From Chelonoidis abingdonii (lineage: Eukaryota; Chordata; Testudines; Testudinidae): a stretch of DNA of 64,000 bases. The position numbers and the translations under genes are program-made. The notes below the pieces were generated by a model that made no database searches, was not told the DNA's origin, and worked only from the letters and a program-made list of their open reading frames with translations. Location of the stretch: the NCBI RefSeq assembly GCF_003597395.2, contig NC_133771.1, positions 129,118,915 to 129,182,914 on the forward strand. Reading direction: 5' to 3'. This document shows positions 59,859 through 64,000 of the stretch, piece after piece (position 1 is the first letter of the stretch; each line of letters starts with the position of its first letter).

Positions 59859-61014
59859 CCTCTGCAAGGACTATATATTTGCAAATAAAAATGGATTAGG
59901 ATAATTTAGCAGTATAGGCCTTGAATCCGATTTTACTGGTGTAACTTCATTGTGCTAAGATCATAAATGAGGTTGCAGCTAGGTCCAATATATAAAGTAT
60001 AAAGCACTGTAAGTAAATTCTTCTCATTGTCACCATCTTCTCCATACTGCTTGTGGATTGTTCCTCTCCTAGCCGGTCTGAATGGTTCTTATGGCAGTCC
60101 AGTACTGTGCAACCCAGTCTTCAGTGGAAAAAATATGTCAGCCTTACAGATCTCAATCACTCAAATTTGATCATTGAGTTATAACTGAAAAACAGCCCCT
60201 TGTGGGGTGGAACAGAGCAACTGTTTAGCAGTACCCATGCTCCTACCCAGCAGTTTAGGACAGGAAGAGAAAAGCATCATTTTCAAATTGCAATAGACTG
60301 AAAGATTGTTGGGAAGGGAGACCAGCATGTTAGATGCTTTATTTTGTCCACAACTACATACAGCAGTTTTATATTTATCTAATACGGCCATGCTCTGTGA
60401 ACAAGTTCTGCACTTATGCCACAGTGGTTTGGCTGTAAAGAATTCCTACCCTGGCTGGAAAATAAGGATACTAGAGAGCTAATTAAAAATGGGAATTTGA
60501 GATACACAACAAGACTTTAAACTCTGCTAGCATTTAATGGAATCTGCTGTGGTGCTAAAATAGTATTTCACCCCCTGTCATTTTGACATGAAAAACATTA
60601 GAGAATATTTGATTTTACTGTGGAACAAATTATGGTAATAATGAGTCTTTGAGAGAAAAAATGTGCACAAACTGGTACAATCTCATTTAAAATGTGCATG
60701 TTAAAATAGAGTATATACATGAGGAGATGGCTGTTACTTAATCAACAGATATTTTATGAGATGTATGCCCTTTCAGTGTTGTGTTTGACAATTCTTGCTA
60801 ACATTAGCTATCTAAATCCCACTCCTATTGCATGCACTGTCAGCCTATATATGTTATGGGTGTCAGAAGCATGTGAACAGTCAGACTGCAAGTCCTGTTA
60901 GTCAATCAAGAATTCAAGGTGGTGTCAGAGCTCACTGGGCAAATAACTTCCCGCTATATTTGTTGTTTGACAGGGTGAGGGATTGGTGATTTCCATACAA
61001 ACTGGCAACTAACT
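59859..61014. other. No gene recognised
   Basis: AT-rich sequence. No supported exon, RNA gene or transposon end. Confidence 0.4.
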
Positions 61015-61165
61015 CCCACATTCCAATTCTGACCTTGACTCTTTCTGTGACCTTGGGCAAGTCATTTAACTTGTCTGCCTCCATTCTTCTGCTTGTAAAA
61101 TGTAAATAATCATACATATCTCACAGGAGCATTGTGAGATTCAGTTAGTGAGACAGATTCAGTGA
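61015..61165 (+). mobile_element. MIR/CORE-SINE copy
   Basis: CTGTGACCTTGGGCAAGTCA and TTTAACTTGTCTGCCTCCAT, then CTGCTTGTAAAATGTAAATA and CATATCTCACAGGAGCATTG keep the MIR order. Confidence 0.8.
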
Positions 61166-61167
61166 TG

Positions 61168-61241
61168 ATAGGACCTGCTCCAGCTCCCACTGAAATCAAT
61201 GGAGAAACCCCTGATGATATCAGTGGGGTGGAATCAGACCC
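61168..61241. repeat. Palindromic repeat of ~74 bp
   Basis: AGGACCTGCTCCAGCTCCCA, CTGAAATCAATGG on the left face ATATCAGTGGGG and GGAATCAGACCC on the right. It has the same core as 2584 and 17911. Confidence 0.5.
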
Positions 61242-61806
61242 GTAATGCTGGGAGGTGTGCATTACACTTCCTTGCACCACCAAGCACCTTTTGCTACAGG
61301 GAAGCGTCACTGTGAGGGAATGGAGGTGGTTTCACCATCACTGTCTTCCTTCAGGGTTCTCTCTGGCTACAGCAGCTTTAGTTTATGGCCAAAATGTCAT
61401 AAGTGCCCTACCAGGGGAGTCTGCTGAAGGAAAGGAGTGAATCAATGCACTCCTGCTCCCCAGGCCACGGCCCTTTTTTAAGTAGTCCTGTCCACTTTTC
61501 GGACTGTGCTGGTCCCTATATCTCTCCCCTCCACTCCAGTGCAAGTTAGGCAGTGGACCTCTCTGCAGTTATAAACTCCTCCTCATCAGACCTTCTAATT
61601 CTTTGGTCTTTCACTAGTATTTACCTTCATAAAACCCTAGGGAGAATTTGTCCCAGCCTTTGTAAAACACTATGTAAGTCTTAAGCACTATTCTTATTCA
61701 TCACCTGCTGATTATGGATGATAATTATGGAAGGTTCTACTTAAGGAAAAAAATGCACTAAGATTTTGCTCAGTTGTAAACCAGAAACAGTCACAACAAA
61801 TCATAT

Positions 61807-62023
61807 ATGCTGTGTTGTTGTATCCATGTTCATCCTAGGATATCAGAGAGACAAGGAGGGGGAGGTAATATCTTTCATTGGACCAACTTCTGGTAGTGAG
61901 AGAGACAAGTTTCAAGTTTACACAAGCTCTTCTTCAGAACTCTTTGTAAGCTCAAAAGCTTGTCTCTCTCAGCCCCAGAAGCTGGTTCAATAAAAGATAT
62001 TACTTCACCCACCTTGTCTCTCT
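61807..62023. mobile_element. Inverted pair of PLE tails with exact 12-bp target duplication
   Basis: The left arm, read on the minus strand, and the right arm, read on the plus strand, are both the PLE tail: left AGAAGTTGGTCCAATGAAAG, right AGAAGCTGGTTCAATAAAAG, each followed by ATATTAC. The arms meet near 61937. The left arm carries a decayed hammerhead-like core (61910-61937). AACAAATCATAT flanks it at 61795-61806 and 62024-62035. It is a structured insertion rather than two chance fragments. Confidence 0.85.
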
Positions 62024-62035
62024 AACAAATCATAT

Positions 62036-62858
62036 GGTCCTTTAAAGTATGAAATAAGTATGTAATTATGGGTCTTTTTTGTGGATTAGGTCACTTTACA
62101 TTAAACAGGAATATCTGTAAGACAAATGCAACAGGTCCTTTTAAGAAAAATCTGACCTCCCCTCCCCAGAATGAGAGTGGGAGATATGCCATTTTATTTG
62201 GCTAATCAGCGCTATATTAATATAAACTAATTAACTGCAAATGTTTAAGCAGTGAACACCAAATGAGAGGACCTGTTTTATAGCTGGGAGGGCTTGTTTT
62301 TATAAAAGCATCTAAAAATAAAAATCAAGAAAAGTGAGTGTATGTGTGCGCGCACTTCCGTTTTCCAGTAAGGTTTTATATAAGTATATTACTCTGACTA
62401 ATTAAACACATTCAGGCTATGAACATCTGACAAATTTTTCTGCACTAAACAAGCCTATCTTTTTAAAGTCCCATATAAAATCATTATGACTGATGCAGTC
62501 AGTGGCCTTGTGTTTAAATAGATTTTGGTTTGGAATGTGGGTCACTGTGGTGTAGGCTCCTGGGTTTACATGGCATGCAAATGCAGGCAAAAGAAAACAG
62601 TAAATGTGAGCTGCCAAGAGATCTTATAAAGAATTTGCATGAAATCTTACTGATAAATAGAATGGGGAAGGCAGACACCTTAATGGAACCTTTGATTTTA
62701 TCGGCATGGTTAGCAGCTGTCCTAGCCAAAAACGCAGGAAGCATTTAATATAATCTTTCTGTATAATGTAATCAGACTGTATCTGAGGGATATCTTACGC
62801 TACTCTGATCGTCAACGATTAAGTTGGTCAAGGACAGTCAAATTGTTTTATTGCACAT
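62036..62858. other. No gene recognised
   Basis: AT-rich with words such as CTAATTAACTGCAAATG (62228) and AATTTGCATGAAATC (62631), which are octamer-like. No exon or transposon seen. Confidence 0.4.
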
Positions 62859-63175
62859 AACTAGGCGTGGCAGAATTCAGTTTTTCTAAGTAATTTGGAT
62901 GGATAATATCGATGTTTATTTGTAAACTTTTTTTTTATCAATTTAAATGTTCACAGTTGTGTGAAATTACAAGGGGAAGGAGTCAAGATCAAATGTAAAA
63001 ATATACAGAGTAAATATCCTTAAATCAAACTCTAATAAATTCACAACTAGCATTTTTCTTACTTTATCTATCTATAAATTTCTATTATCATTACTGGAAA
63101 TATTTTTTGTCAGTGTGTATGTGTACTGTGAAATCAACGTTTACCGACATTTACCGATATAAATTGAATCCTTCC
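62859..63175 (+). repeat. Unassigned dispersed repeat, copy 2 of 2
   Basis: Same family as 12545-12990, same strand. It keeps ACTAGGCGTGGCAGAATTCA, ATGGATAATATCGATGTTTA, GTTCACAGTTGTGTGAAATT, TAGCATTTTTCTTACTTTAT and the AATCCTTC end, but lacks about 130 internal bases present in copy 1. Confidence 0.7.
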
Positions 63176-63837
63176 ACTCTTAGACATAACTTGGCAAAGA
63201 CTAAGGAAAATGTGTATGAATTTAATGACGCAAAGCTTTTATTACTTACCCAACTGGTGATTTTTAAAATGTACTTGCTTGCCTTCATGTCAAATGCAAA
63301 GTGAAATAGATGGTTTTAAATATTATTAGTTGGAGAGAGCAAGAGAAAGAACAGCAGTCCTCTGATGTCAGCCTGCAAATTGGTCTAAAGAGGACCTGAT
63401 GGCAAACAAAGACTCCTAGAAATCCCAGGACAGCTGTAAAAGATGAGACTATAGGAATAGTGTCATTCCATGTAGGACAGCGTTGAAATTACATGACAAC
63501 TCTATGCAAGGGATAGTAACCACACTGTTGAAGAATGGAAATCTGCCCTTTAAGAATATGTGCCTTCTAATGGAAGTCTCAGGAGAAATCCATTTTAGAT
63601 AACCAAGAGCTGAGGATGCTGCAGATCATCTGCCTGCCTTGTTTAATCTCTCTCTAATGTAGAGAAGTCCATAGGAATGACTAAGGGGATCGAGGGATTT
63701 GGAAGGTGAGAGCACTTGATTTGGGAGAGAACTAGTAGGTACTTCTGAAATATGTTCCCTGTCTAAGGGAAGGAAGCAGTTTCCAGAATCATCATCTGTT
63801 CATCAATCAAATGCAAGTCAGGATTACCTTTTCTATT

Positions 63838-64000
63838 TCAGCAGCAGAGAATCCTGTGGCACCTTATAGACTAACAGACGTTTTGGATCATGAGCATTCG
63901 TGGGTGAATACCCACTTCGTCAGATGAATGTAGTGGAAATTTCCAGGGGCAGGTATATATATGCTAGCAAGCAAGCTAGAGATAACGAGGTTAGTTCAAT
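63838..64000 (-). mobile_element. PLE tail, running off the right end of the window
   Basis: On the minus strand: TATATATACCTGCCCCTGGA, AATTTCCACTACATTCAT, a hammerhead-like core (63896-63923), then CGTCTGTTAGTCTATAAGGT and GCCACAGGATTCTCTGCTGC. I recall this tail in turtles downstream of PLE C-terminal coding sequence. The rest of the element is outside the window. Confidence 0.7.
63896..63923 (-). ncRNA. Hammerhead-ribozyme-like core
   Basis: Minus strand: CUGACGA (fits CUGANGA), an A, then a perfect six-pair stem II GUGGGU/ACCCAC with an AUUC loop, then GAAU in place of GAAA. Only one core base is changed. After it, GCUC AUGAUC could form at most a very short stem III, and stem I is not clear, so activity of this copy is doubtful. 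Confidence 0.5.

Overview
This window reads as non-coding nuclear DNA of a cryptodiran turtle. The evidence is the repeat content. There is a tRNA-headed SINE with a CR1-like tail at 51564-51738, of the type I know as the turtle Cry SINE. There are several CR1 LINE copies, old MIR/CORE-SINE copies, Penelope-like element (PLE) tails, solo LTRs, and hAT and MITE families that I remember as common in turtle genomes. The DNA is AT-rich, and GC-rich patches coincide mostly with DNA transposons. I found no host protein-coding exon that I could support, and no rRNA, tRNA gene or CRISPR array. The window is most likely intergenic or the inside of a large intron. Family names come from memory of sequence patterns, not from a database search.

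Layout. Positions 1-9 kb hold a palindromic DNA transposon at the left edge, a TA-flanked MITE with perfect 22-bp inverted repeats (5340-5529), and short palindromic repeats. At 10.5-13 kb there is the longest CR1 (minus strand, dead ORF2), then a MITE and the first copy of an unassigned ~0.45 kb repeat. From 13 to 27 kb there are MIR copies, palindromic MITEs, a hAT MITE inserted in a MIR with an exact 8-bp target duplication, and a second CR1. From 27 to 36 kb the DNA is repeat-poor, with two stretches (28.1 and 32.4-33.1 kb) that look like candidate conserved non-coding elements.

From 36 to 49 kb the window is a graveyard of insertions: three solo LTRs, a PLE 3' part coding for a GIY-YIG-like domain, and two hAT elements. 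The larger hAT (43873-46674) keeps its ends, an exact 8-bp target duplication and a decayed transposase, and carries a solo LTR inside the transposase region. From 50 to 64 kb there are more MIR copies, the Cry-type SINE, a MITE flanked by a 51-bp direct duplication, two CR1 copies, an inverted pair of PLE tails with an exact 12-bp target duplication, the second copy of the unassigned repeat, and a PLE tail running off the right end.

The most interesting signal is a hammerhead-ribozyme-like core (CUGANGA, short stem II, GAAA-like box) in the PLE tails at 40911-40938 and 63896-63923, and more weakly at 61910-61937. One of these lies about 190 nt downstream of the GIY-YIG remnant. No part of the window appears to encode a working gene system; what it records is layers of transposition.
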